Assembly: GCA_013398295.1 (NCBI GenBank)
Contig: VZSF01001524.1
Coordinates: 719,384 to 783,383 of the forward strand
DNA from: Chionis minor
Lineage: Eukaryota; Chordata; Aves; Charadriiformes; Chionididae
DNA: 64,000 nucleotides
Reading direction: 5' to 3'
In this document: in pieces, positions 25,001 to 37,000 of the stretch
Numbering within the stretch: the first letter of the stretch is position 1
Layout of the letters: every line of letters begins with the position of its first letter
Notes under the pieces: model-generated
Seen by the model: the letters and a program-made list of their open reading frames with translations, nothing else
Told to the model about the DNA's origin: nothing
The model's database searches: none
Program-made: the position numbers and the translations under genes

Positions 25001-28000
25001 CCACCTTTTCTTCCAGTTCTTTGTCTTTGGAAGAAAAGGAGATGAGTGCCAGACAAAATGGGGGTATAAAGAAGTGTGGTGCCACCTGGGCATTTCGGGT
25101 TCTGTCGGTATCTCCAGAAGGCCAGGCTTGGCCAGGCTCTTCATCTAACGCTGTGTCTCTCTTGCAACTAGGATGTCAATGCGGGCGAAGGGAGCGAGTT
25201 CACCGACAGTGGGATCGAGGGAGCAGCCACTGACACCGACCTCCTTTCTAGACGCTCCAATGCTACCAACTCGAGTTACTCCCCGACAGCCAGTCGGGCT
25301 TTCATCGGTAGCGACAGCGGGAGCAGCTCAACGGGCGATGGGCTTCGCCAAGGGGTGTACGAGAACTTCCGCCGGGAGCTGGAGATGAGCACCACCAACA
25401 GTGAGAACCTGGAGGAGGCCGGCTCTGCCCTCAGCGACGAGCAGAGCAGTGGCACCCTCAGCTCCCCGGGGCAGTCGGACATCCTCCTGACGGCTGCACA
25501 GGGCACGGTACGGAAAGCTGGCGCTCTGGCAGTGAAAAACTTCCTGGTGCACAAAAAGAACAAGAAAGTGGAGTCGGCCACACGCAGGAAATGGAAGCAC
25601 TACTGGGTTTCCCTGAAAGGTACAGAGCAAGCATGCAAGGGTTTACCCAGATGGGCGTCTGCGGTGTCTTGTGGGTTGTGTATTGCTGCGGGTGAAGAAA
25701 CCAGTAGCCTAGGCTCTCAACAAAAGCTGCTGTGAACTTCAGTATAATTAATAGCAAGTATGATGGTCCTGATGATTTTCAGAGGGGGATTTTAGTTGAT
25801 GGTTGTCGATGTGCTCACATTATAGCATGCGTGTAGTCCAAGATACGGGACTGTGCTGCACTAAAGTGGGGTTCGTACCCTGCTTCGAGTCCTGCTGCAC
25901 CACCCAGGGTGACTTCTCCGAGCACTGGGTGTTGCTGTTAAGAAGCACGTCTATGGCTTGCTGACAAACTAAATACCTGTGTGCCACAGCAGGCACGTCA
26001 CGGTGGGAGTTTGCTAGCGATGGCACCGGCATGTGTTCAAACAGGGGCTCTGTCTTTGTCTGCGTTCCTCTTGTAACTCTTGTGCTCAATACCATTGGCT
26101 TCTCCTTCCCCGAGACACCCTTCGCCAGTGCGCACACCCAGCAAGCCGCAGCACAGACAGGAAGCCGTGGTTTTCTCATCGAGGATGGCTGGTGACTTGG
26201 GAGACGTTGGCTGTGGCTGCGTCACCCATCTTGCGGTGGGCAGCTCTCCGCGCCCGGCTGCCCTGACGGCCCCCTCGGCTGCCCAGGCCACAGACCCTTT
26301 TCTCTCTGAATTTTTCCAGTTCCTGCTAGGAGCGAGCTCCAGCCCTGTTCGGGGTCTGAGTGCTTATGAACGCACATAAATGTTAATGGAGCGGCGAAAC
26401 TCAGGAGCTGGCCTCCTAAAGCGACCTCTAATTAATCTTCATGCGGTTGCATCAGCACTAAAACGGGAAACAATACTTGCAGGGTTTTGGGACTGGCCTC
26501 ACTCTCCTCCTCTGACACTGGCCTTGCCTGCGAGGCAGGGGAGGCAGAGCCATATTTTCTGCTGTAGGTGGGACTGCCAAAAAGCTTGGTATGGGTAAAG
26601 CCCTGTTCTCTTCACTGAGTGCTTTTTTTAGAGCACTTTTTTGTTGGGTTTTTTGTTTGTTTCAGGGTTTTTTTTTTCCAAATTTGCAGCACCCTCTAAA
26701 ACCACCAGCAAAGTTAGGTGCCAGCACTTCCTTGGTGTAGTTAGAGAGACTGGGGAAAAGGAAGAGGAGAGAGAGGGCTCAGGGGCGGGGAGTCCTGATC
26801 TCCTGGGAGGGGGGCGAAGTGGCAGGAAGGTCCTGCTGCGAGGACCAGGCAAACAAAGGGCCATCTGGGAGGAAAAAGGGGAAGGATGAGCACGGAGGCA
26901 ATGTTATTTTAAAGCGCTCTGACTCAAGTGGAGTGTTTGCTCCTTAGATTGCTCTGCCTTAATAATGTCAGTGTTTAAACCAGGCTTTGAAGTTAACAGC
27001 TGCTATTGTTTGGCTGCAGATAGTTTTCTGGGAGGCTGGGCGACAGGGCATCCCTTTGAGAGGGCTGGTTCCAGTGGCAGAGGAACAATGTGCCAGTTAG
27101 TTTAAAACAACTGTAGATAATGTGGGAAGGTGGGAGAGAAACGAGGAGATCCTTTTTCTGGGATCTCCCAAATTACAAACTTGCTATACCTTTTTTTCCC
27201 ACCCCCTCAGGAGAATTGTAAAGATTATTTTGTTAAACCGAGCAGTTTGTTTGCTCTCCCCAGCTAAAATGTGTATTTATTTTTGGCCATGTTGACCTGA
27301 GTCAGAGCTAAAACATTATAGTGGAATAAGGATTTGGGTTATACTTTTTGTTTGTTTCTTTGTTGGGGGTTTGTTGTATGTCAGTCTTTCAGCGAGCACA
27401 GCTCATTCCGGTCCGTTTTTCTTCCAGTTACTCATCTGCATCCAGTAATTAAACCGCTTGATCGTTGCCTTGCAGGGACCGTCACAGCTAGCAGCTGCAA
27501 GAGGCTGGGGCAGGGCCACGGAGGTTTGCCTGGGGCTCGTCTGCTCGAAGCTCTCAGCCTTGTGTCTTCCTTTTGGTCCCCTCGGTGGAATGGGGTGGCT
27601 GTGGAGGACCCCCACTTTGGGATTTATAGTCATGTCTCTCATCCGGGGCTGTATTTTACAGCCTCTGACTTTCTCAGCTCGTATCTGCGGCTCTGTCTTA
27701 GCAATCCTCAGGCGAACAAAATGAACAAAATGGCCTGATGGGGCACGGCTTGATGTACTGTACAGCTCGTGGTGTGCCCCCATGGCTCAGAAGCCACCAG
27801 CTTGTTGGGCTGAAAACTGGGCCGTTGCTGCCGCTCTCTGCTGTGGGTCTGAAAACCTGAATGGGCCCTGGCAAATCCTCCCGCATCCCTGTGACAGCTT
27901 TACGGATGATTTATAGTCCCAAGTATTTGTGCTGAATAGATGCAGGGCGTCTGTTGCATTTAAATGTGTTACTTGCTAATATACGATGTTCTCTTTTAGG

Positions 28001-31000
28001 ATGCACGTTGTTTTTTTATGAGACGGATGGCAGATCTGGCATTGACCATAACAGCATCCCAAAGCACGCTGTCTGGGTGGAAAACAGCATAGTGCAAGCG
28101 GTGCCTGAACACCCCAAGAAGGACTTTGTCTTCTGTCTCAGCAACTCCCTTGGGGATGCTTTCCTCTTTCAGGTTGGTCTGGTTTGAGGGTTTTACAAAG
28201 TTGTTCTCTTTTTCTGTCTACAACTAAGAAGGAAGTCTTAGCTCTGGTTGAAATCAATGGAAAAATCCTGCTGACTCCAGGACGTTTGGGATTTTCCCCT
28301 GGCAGCACTAGAGGAAGGACACGATACATTCGGTAAATACTACTCATGAGACCCACCACCACATGTGAATCACTGTCCGATCCGCTGCTTTTATTGACTG
28401 ACTGGACCCTCTTTGTGTAGATGGTTGAAACAAAGTAAGAATTAAGAAATATTCTTACATCCCCATAAAAACTCGGAATTTTGCATGGTTTGACAGCATG
28501 CTTATAACACAGAGACCAGGCCAGTTGCCGTTTAGGACATAACAGTAGTGCATTAAATGTGCTGTACCACTATCTGCATCTTGTAAGAGACATGTTTCAA
28601 AGATGAGACTTTGTGGAGAGGCTCAATGGGTTTACAAGACCAAGAGGAGTTTGAAGTGCAAGGGGGTACTTGGACCTCCAGGTGCTCTCCCAACGTCACT
28701 GCAGAATCCAGTTGCCCCTAGTTCATACAGACCTTGGTCAATATCTTCCTGCTGCCTGAGAGACGTTTAGTTTTTTTTAGTCGGAAAATAGGAATGTCTG
28801 AATTTCACAGGGTACATTTAAAAAAAATCCACTGCTTATAACAAAGACCATACATTAGTTGATATGTTTCGCTGAAAAAGATTTCTGTATTTTGGTAACT
28901 TCTGCTTCCCTGAGTGATTTTTAAGTTGACATTCCACTTTCTTATTGCAAGTTGCCACTAATCAAGGTGTGACGCTCTTTTATTTGTAATTACCAGCCTG
29001 TGCTGAGGTGGTACCATTTCCTAGTCTTTTGATTTACCTGCTGTAGGTGGACCTGCTCTGGCAGGGGGGTTGGACCTGATGATCTCTAGAGGTCCCTTCC
29101 CACCCTTAACATTCTGTGATTCAGTTCTCTTCACCGGAGGAATACCTTAGTTGTTTCTCTTTCCAGTGACAACGTATTTGGAGTTTCTTGCCTTCTTAAA
29201 CCAGAAGCGACTCTCTGGTAGGATGTGACCTGGCATCATCACTCCCCTGTACTCCAAAGCAAATCTTTAAAATTACACTGTCTCGTAGGTCCTTGCAGCC
29301 CTCCTAAACAAGGGGCTAGATTCTCAAGCTAATGCAAAATAAAAAAGCCTTACTGATTCAAAGGACGTGGTGCTGGCTTATGTCTTGGAGAGACTGAATA
29401 TCTGATTACATACTGAAAAAAACATATCATTATTTTTGCTGACTAACTTCTCTGCCACCTGAGTCTGATTTTTCTTTGTCTCATAATGTAATACTGCACT
29501 GCCTTTTTCTACTTCATGCGTTTCCTGAGCAGGGTACATGTATTTTGCCACCTGGAAAGCTTCATCCAGGAGGTAAGTGTGGTGCTTATGGCCTCTGCAT
29601 GTGCTTGAAAGGTTGTAGAGCACCACCTCCTCTTGATCTACTAATACAAGCTGTAAAATCTCTTCCATGCAGTTTTCTAAGGAAAAACATTCATTCTCAT
29701 AAAATTAAAGCCCAGGGATGCTAAATACTGAAAAGGTCACATTCAGTACGTCTATTTTGTGTTAACGCAGGGCCTTATTTATTAAAAGCCCTGTGTCCTT
29801 ATGCCATGGGTAGATTTTCATGTAACTTTGTGGGGAAAAAAGCAAAAGCGAGCCTTTTTAAATGAAAAACAATCATTTATATTGCCTTGCAGAAATTTTT
29901 CCCTGATGTGTCCCTTCTGCCATAGAACCCATGCATGGCTAGCGAGGCAGAAGGGGGAGAAGGGTGTGGGGTGAAGGGAAGGAGACTGGTCGCAGTGGTG
30001 GAAGTAATGTGCCAGTGACTGTGCTGTAGGGCAGGCGTACGGCTGTTCAGCACTCTTACTTAACTGCTCGTGTCGTTCACGTCCGTCCACACATAACACA
30101 GTGCTGTAGTAGTGGTTTTGATGAGAAGAACCCACAGACCTGCAGAAGACTATTTCTGTCCTATGGAGACTGTGTACTTGGGGAGAAAAACAGGGTTGCT
30201 TTGTAATGTGTATAGATATTGGACATCTTGTAACAAGCCTTCCCACTGCATTGCACCTAGAGACATCACATTCCTCCTACATGATGATTCCTTGCTCAGT
30301 CAGTTCTTATCGTGCCTACACAAATCCATTACTTGCAGATGTCACATGCATTTTCCAGGAGCTCAGAGCAACTTGTGACACCACATACTTATGTATCAGA
30401 TATTTACAGCTTGTTTATGTCGTCCTTTCCGTTGAGAAGTGGAGTGATTCCCCTTGCCTACTCATCTACCAGAAGAGTCTTCAGCTCCTAAAATCCATTC
30501 CAGAATCTTTTTTTCCCTCCTTCTCCCCAGGAAACTGAAAAGAAAACTGAATCTAATGGCATACAAATAATATTTTAAAATTGAATAAGATAAAAATATG
30601 ACCTCTTGCTGTTATGGTTTTGCTAGGAATTAACAGAACATACCATCTCGTTATAAGTCCAGTGCTACTCTTCTTTACTGGGGGCTAGGTCTCACCACCT
30701 GACTGTAGGCAAACTGTCTCCCATTCTGCAAATAATTTCTCTATTTTCAGCAGAAATTCCTCAGCAAGGGGGTCTCAACATGTCTTCAGCAGTGGTGATA
30801 AGACATTGTAAGCCCCCATCTATGTTAATATTATTACCTGGGCAGGGAGCCTGACCAGTTTAAGCAGTATACTTTGTACAGTGCCAACTGAAGACAAAAA
30901 AATTGGGTGTAAGAGATCGGGTCTTTCTGGTGTAGGCCCTATCTTCTGCTTAGGACTTCTAACCTGAACTAAGGAAAGTGATATTGTTGTGGGAGATGTG

Positions 31001-34000
31001 TGTTTTACCTGCTTCAATACCATAGAAGTTTTGGGAGTATCATTCTGAAGTCCAGCCTGTGCATACTTGATTTCCAGAGTTGAGTTTCTGTGGGAATCTA
31101 CCCTTGGCTTCAGTAAGCCGCATCCTTTGCTGTTGGTTGTGACCGCTGGGAGAGCAGTGAGAATGACCTTCTTCATCTATGCTAGCAACTGGAGAATTCA
31201 TACTGTGCTGCCTATTAATAGATCAGGTATCATCGGGAAGTTTAATTAGAATGGGGTGGTTTGGCACCTTGCTACTTTTTCAGACACGAGCCAGATACCA
31301 GTGTGATTCCTGCTGAAGGCTGACACTCAGAGAAAGTCCGCTGCAACCCCGAGTTGGCTGTAAATTTTCTTTTACAACCTACTGTAAAAATGAATATAGT
31401 TTAGTAAGAAGGTTAAGAAGATTTATTTTTTATTTTGAAAGTCTGGAAAAGGAACACTTTGAAATATTCTTCTTCCTGTGTCAAAGGCCTCTGATTAGAA
31501 ATCAGAATAATGCTCTTCCAGAAAAATGTACTGGTGTCCCATGGCCCAGCCTAATATCTTATAGAATCATGGCATAGTTTGGGTTGGAAGGGACCTTAAA
31601 CATCATCTAGTTCCAACCCCCTGCCATAAGCAGGGATACCTGTTGCTGAAAGCCTCATCCAACCTGGCCTTGAACACTTCCAGGGAGGGGAAGTGTTCCC
31701 TTTTCCTGAACTGTCACACAAATGCTTGGGAAGGGACAATACCAGAGCTGTAAAAATCACAATGAGCCTGCCTTTAATGATCACAGCGTTGCCTTCAGAG
31801 TGCTTTGGGACCTTCAGAAGTAGAAAGCTTGGTTCTCTATGCATCATAGTAAAGCTACTCATAGATATCATGGTCACATTTTATGCCATTATTTTATTGC
31901 TAACTGTTGCATGCCAAAAAAGCTCTCCATGCTGCGAAGAGCACAGAAGCTGGTACATGCCCTGCCTTAAGGAACTGGGAGTTTAGAAACATCATTAAAT
32001 GTTGTGCTACAAATTATGGCAGCATTGCATTGAATAAGGAAGGTAATTCCTGAGACCTTGCTGGGAAACACTGTACAGCTGCAAAGCACAGATATAGGTG
32101 TAATTCTAAGTGCTGAATGCCTAGTGCTGAGTTAAAAATGGCCTGCTTAAGAATGATGGGGTTTTTATTACTTCTCTCGTAAGTGGATTTAAGGCTTTGA
32201 ATCTTAAGATCAAAGGCAAAGGAAACTCCTTGGAATTGCATTTGTTAATCTTCAATCAATTTTAAAGAGGATGCTGACTTCCTTTCCTTCTCTTTCTCTT
32301 CAGACCTCTAGCCAGACCGAACTGGAGAACTGGATCACGGCAATCCATTCAGCTTGTGCAACCGCGGTGGCAAGGCAGCATCACAAAGAGGACACCGTCA
32401 AGCTTCTCAAAACAGAGATAAAAAAGCTGGAGCAGAAGATTGATATGGATGAAAAGATGAAGAAAATGGGTGAAATGCAGCTGTCCTCAGTAACGGACTC
32501 CAAGAAGAAGAAGACCATACTGGATCAAGTAATCTCGCTTGCCTATGTGAAATAAGCCCCTAGCAAATATTTAAGGCCTTCTTCAGATTAGTAGTACCTC
32601 TGTCTGCTCTGCGTGGACAGAGCTCCCCAAGGCAGGAGAGGTGTGTGTTGGCAGGAGAGCTGTGCTGGCTGCCCTAGTTGCACCATTTCTCCAAACAGCG
32701 TGCACTAACTTACAGCATGGGCTGTCTTCTCCTGGCCACCATGAAAGGGATTTGGCTAGGTGCTCAGAGCCTGAGTGAGGGCTTTAGGGAGGTGAAGAAG
32801 CTACCAGGCCATGGCAGCAGGATGCCTTAGGGAAGAGCAGGTCATTGAACGACAAATGCTGCTGTTGCAGTTGTCTTAAGAGTGCAAGAGGCTGTGTCTT
32901 CTGCTGGCAGATGGGGTGAAGAAGCTGTCCCTGGTTTCTGCTTATTGCAAGGGCCTGCCTTGACCTCATGACTGCAGCCCTGGCTGCCCTTTGGGACGGC
33001 TGCTTTTGGCTTCAAGTGGACAACGTAGTTGCGTTTGAGAAGCGAAGAGCCTAGAGCAGATGTCTCTCCCTCTGCCGCAGCGGCACCTTATTTTAGGAAA
33101 CTAACATATGGCTCCTGCTTCATTAGTTTGTAGCTCTTTTACCACGGCTGCCAAACACGCCTGTAATGCAAACCATAGGGAGCGGCTGGGCCCTAATGCG
33201 CTAAGCTAAAAAGATTTCATACCCCCTGGAAACCTGTGAGAAGGGGGGAGAGAGGGGGAAAATGCTCGCCTCTGTTTTTCAACAGGGCTCCACTCAAAGG
33301 CTGTCAATCACAGTGAGAGGGCAGAGCAGTCTTTCTCTTGATGTAACTGAGTTTTTCTAAATGCTTTGAAACTGTTTCCTATCAGCAATTTGAATTATTT
33401 AAATAAGTTGTTACATAGGCTGATTATAGTACTCTTCCGCTGATAAGATTAATTATCCCCAGTGCGTTACACTTTTTCAAGTATGGCAAGCTCCGCTAAT
33501 GCTTAGAGCAACGCTGCTGCTGTGGCTGCTGATTTGGGGCGCTCTGTATGTGGAATTTGGTGGGGTTTGGTCTTCGTGTTTCTCAGATGCTCTTGATGCA
33601 TGAAAGGGACTTAAGGGACTGCTCAGAAGAGAATCCTGGAACACAAAGAAAATTTAAAATGGAATTTTAATCCTGTTAATTAGGGTATCAAAGGAGCAGT
33701 TGTCCCAGGAGACAACTTCTGCCATGAACATATAAAGAAGTTGTTTTCCATCGAATGAAAACTTCTTTATTATTTGTATCCTTTTTTGGGGTTAGGAGGG
33801 TAGGGGAGAGCGGGAAAGAAGGGGAGTGAAAATTTCTTGAATGAGATCAGCGTTGGTGGAAGAGGTGTATTACTGGGAACAGTAGAATTTTCTTAAAGTA
33901 TTTACCACTCTGTTGTTCCTTCTCACCCCTTTTCTTCTTGTGCATCTCACTTTCAACCTTTGCTGTACACAGATCTTCGTTTGGGAACAAAATCTTGAGC

Positions 34001-37000
34001 AGTTCCAGATGGACCTATTTCGGTACCGCTGTTACTTGGCTAGTCTCCAAGGAGGGGAGCTCCCAAACCCTAAAAGACTGCTTGCTTTTGCCAGCCGTCC
34101 AACGAAAGTTGCGATGGGCCGTCTTGGAATCTTTTCAGTCTCGTCGTTCCATGCACTGGTAAGTTTGAACAGCAGCCAGGGGTCGTCTTTGCCAACCTGC
34201 AAATCAGTTCATGTGTTCAATGCAGAGATGGCATTGACAAACAGCAGTCTGTTTTGGGGGTGAGCCCTTGCCTTAACGTGCAGAATATTCTGCTTCCTGT
34301 GAGAGGGGTGTGTGTCCTGGATATAGGTTAAAAAGCAGATGCTTGCAAGCCATGGCCTTATGGAAGTGGAAGAACCATGTTTCTCCTAAACACGCGACTT
34401 TGATTTTCCAGATCTGCACTATAAACCATGCTTTCTACAAACAGGTCTTCCTGCTTAAAGAGTAGGCACATCTCTAATGTCTGTGCACATGGGCTTGATC
34501 CAAAAGTCCAGTGAGGACAATGGGGGTCTTTCCAAGGCCCTCAGCATGCGTTGGCTTAGACCTTCTCAGGCATGGCTTGCTTTCTATCATATGGATGAAT
34601 CTGCCGGCCAATTAGTCTAATGTCCGGTCTCCGGTGATCAACACCTGCTGCTCCACAAGGGAGGCAAAATGTTCTTCTCTGCTGCTTATGGTGTGGCAAA
34701 TAATGTTTAAAATGGTTGTTTAAATGTAAATAAGGTAACAACCCATCTCTTAAAAATACAGGGAAATGTATTGCAAAGTGGTGTTTTTTTGATGAATTTA
34801 AATCAAGTTCCTGTAGTTTCGGCTTGGACTCCTGGAGCTTCACAGAAATAGCTGAGCTCCGCTGTTGTCTTGTAGATGTCAGCTGTACTCTTCAATTGAA
34901 TCCAGAGCTGTAATTCAGTCAGGGGCGGTTTTATTCTTTTATATATGGAAAGATTAGCGTCATCATCCTGATAATTGCTGGTGGATTTATATTTTTTTTT
35001 TAAGTGGCGGGCTGTAATTTGCATTTATGCTTATTTTTTTGCATCTAGCAAAGCACAGAGCGTTAGCCTGAAAAACAGTCTGCCTCTTCATGCTGGTGTC
35101 TCTTCAGAGCCAAGTGAAAAAAAATATGTTTCAAATATGTTGTGTTGGAAAAGACACGTGCTTTCTTCTCCTTTAAGCAAACTCTCGTGTCCTCCTTTGC
35201 CCTCAACAGCATGGAGAGGGTGCAGTGAGTCTCATGACTCGAGCTGGGTGCTGCATGGTGATAGCGTGGCATCCCTAGCTCTTCTGAAGATGTTCCTCAG
35301 TACATTAGTCAGAAGATCTGCTAGGTCTCCCAGGTGCCTCTGCACAAATGTCCCAGGTGCACCTAAAAAAGCTCTCCCAAGTCCAGGCTGTGAAAATGGA
35401 GACGCTTGCAGTAGTGTTTAGGTTCTTCTTTTCCTTGATTTCTCCACATTTTCCAAAGAGAATCACCATTACTCATACAGCGACGTGTGCACAAGGCAGC
35501 CTTCTGTTTGTTCTGTCTTTATATGGGTTTTTGTATCTGCTGCACCCAAACAACCAGTTTCGCAGCTCTGTAGCTTGGGGCACAACTCAGAGATTTGGGT
35601 GTTCCCGCTGGGGTTGCCAAATGACAGTCACATTTTGCTAGTTTCGGCTGTGGGAATCCAGTACAAAGGTGTTCCAGGAAACGTATGGCCAAGTCGGCAG
35701 GGTGGGTCTGTCTGTCTGTCTCACTTTGCTCCCATTCATACCTGCTGTCTCTCCTACCACTCCCTTTTTCGAAGGAGAGGAGCTCGCTCTCTTGAGGCCA
35801 CCTCTGCCGTGGGAAATCTGCTTAAACTTTGGCCTAAACGCTTCACCTCTGACTAATGTTGTGCTAATTTCTGCCAGAGCTTCCTAATTTGGGAAGCACT
35901 CGCCAAATATTTAGGTGCAGTAAAGGCAAATATCTTTTCACTCCAAAGGGGTTGCCACAGGACATTTTTCAAGTACCGAAGCAGTTAACACTGCTCTAAT
36001 CAAAAGGGTCGTTTCAACTCAGTTTTTGTCTTCTTGTGTTTTGCTCAATCCTTCAAATGTTGCTATCTTTAAGGAAGTGCAGGTTTTAAATTCCTTGACC
36101 TATTTGCAAGCCTTTATCTGGCCTTGCAACAGCTGTGAGTCAGTTCCAGGATGCCCAGAGTGCTTCCACAGGAAAGAGCAAAGAGAAAGACTGGGCTTTT
36201 TGGAAGCAGCAGATAAGTTTGGAAGTCTCAGGTTTTGTGTGTCTGGCTTTGAAACCTTGTTAGAAAAAAAGAAAAAAAAACCCCAAACCCTTCACTGGTG
36301 CTGAGGCTTTCCTCTGTGATGGTTAGGCTGCTTCAAAATATCTCAGATTAAATGCCAAAAAATGGGACGGGGTGGTACTGTGCATTTTAATTTTTGATGT
36401 TTGACATTCGGAGAAGTGAGTTAAATTGCAGTGAGAAAGAAGGAAGCAGTCTGGCAGCATTGTCCCTGTTGTGAGTACCCATTGTTGCCATAGTTTTTGC
36501 CCTTTTTTAAAAAAAACCAGATTCCACTGTTTGTTGGATTATGTAAGGCACGGTGCGGAGGGATGCTGCAACCTTTGATTTTAAAACCATGTGGCATTGA
36601 CAGGTGGCGGCTCGCACGGGGGAGTCTGGAGTGAGGAGAAGGACGCAGGCCATGTCCAGATCTGCCAGTAAACGGAGAAGCAGGTTTTCTTCTCTTTGGG
36701 GGCTGGATACTACCTCGAAGAAAAAGCAAGGGAGGCCAAGCATTAATCAGGTAAGTGTGTAGAAGTTTGTGATATTGTTATTTTCAAGGCTTATTTGTTA
36801 GCATGCAGAATGCAACTCATGCCAAGAGTCACTTGCACCAAGCACTTAAGCACCCAACCTTAACCTTGCCTGTTTAATCTTTCGTGGCGTATACTCGTCT
36901 CATTCCACATCCTCTTCAAAAATCTCAGTGACTCTAATTACAGATAAGTATACAGCAGCTCCTATCAAACAAGGTTCGGAGTTCGCACCTTCTTTAGCTG

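Larger units (their letters stand above)
10007..25171 (+). other. TIAM1: TIAM1 intron after coding exon 1 (15.2 kb)
   Basis: This is the largest complete intron in the window, with a GTAAGG donor and an ACTAG acceptor. It holds a poly-T tract containing an ambiguous base at 11099, a decayed CR1/L3-like segment near 15355-15780, a MIR-like piece near 22720-22808 and poly-A at 15067. A 177-codon ORF (19629-20162) and a 146-codon ORF (16999-17439) have no recognisable domain and are judged spurious. Confidence 0.85.
28173..32303 (+). other. TIAM1: TIAM1 intron after coding exon 3 (4.1 kb)
   Basis: This is a phase 0 intron. It contains both clear CR1 fragments of the window (29041-29122 forward and 31561-31692 reverse) and a fossil palindromic-repeat piece at 28246-28300. 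The rest is unique AT-rich sequence with no coding signal. Confidence 0.85.

Noticed and set aside
31931..31985. Segment resembling the CCTGCCTTAAGGAACTGGGAG block common in old repeats
   Set aside because: Too short to assign to a family or orientation.
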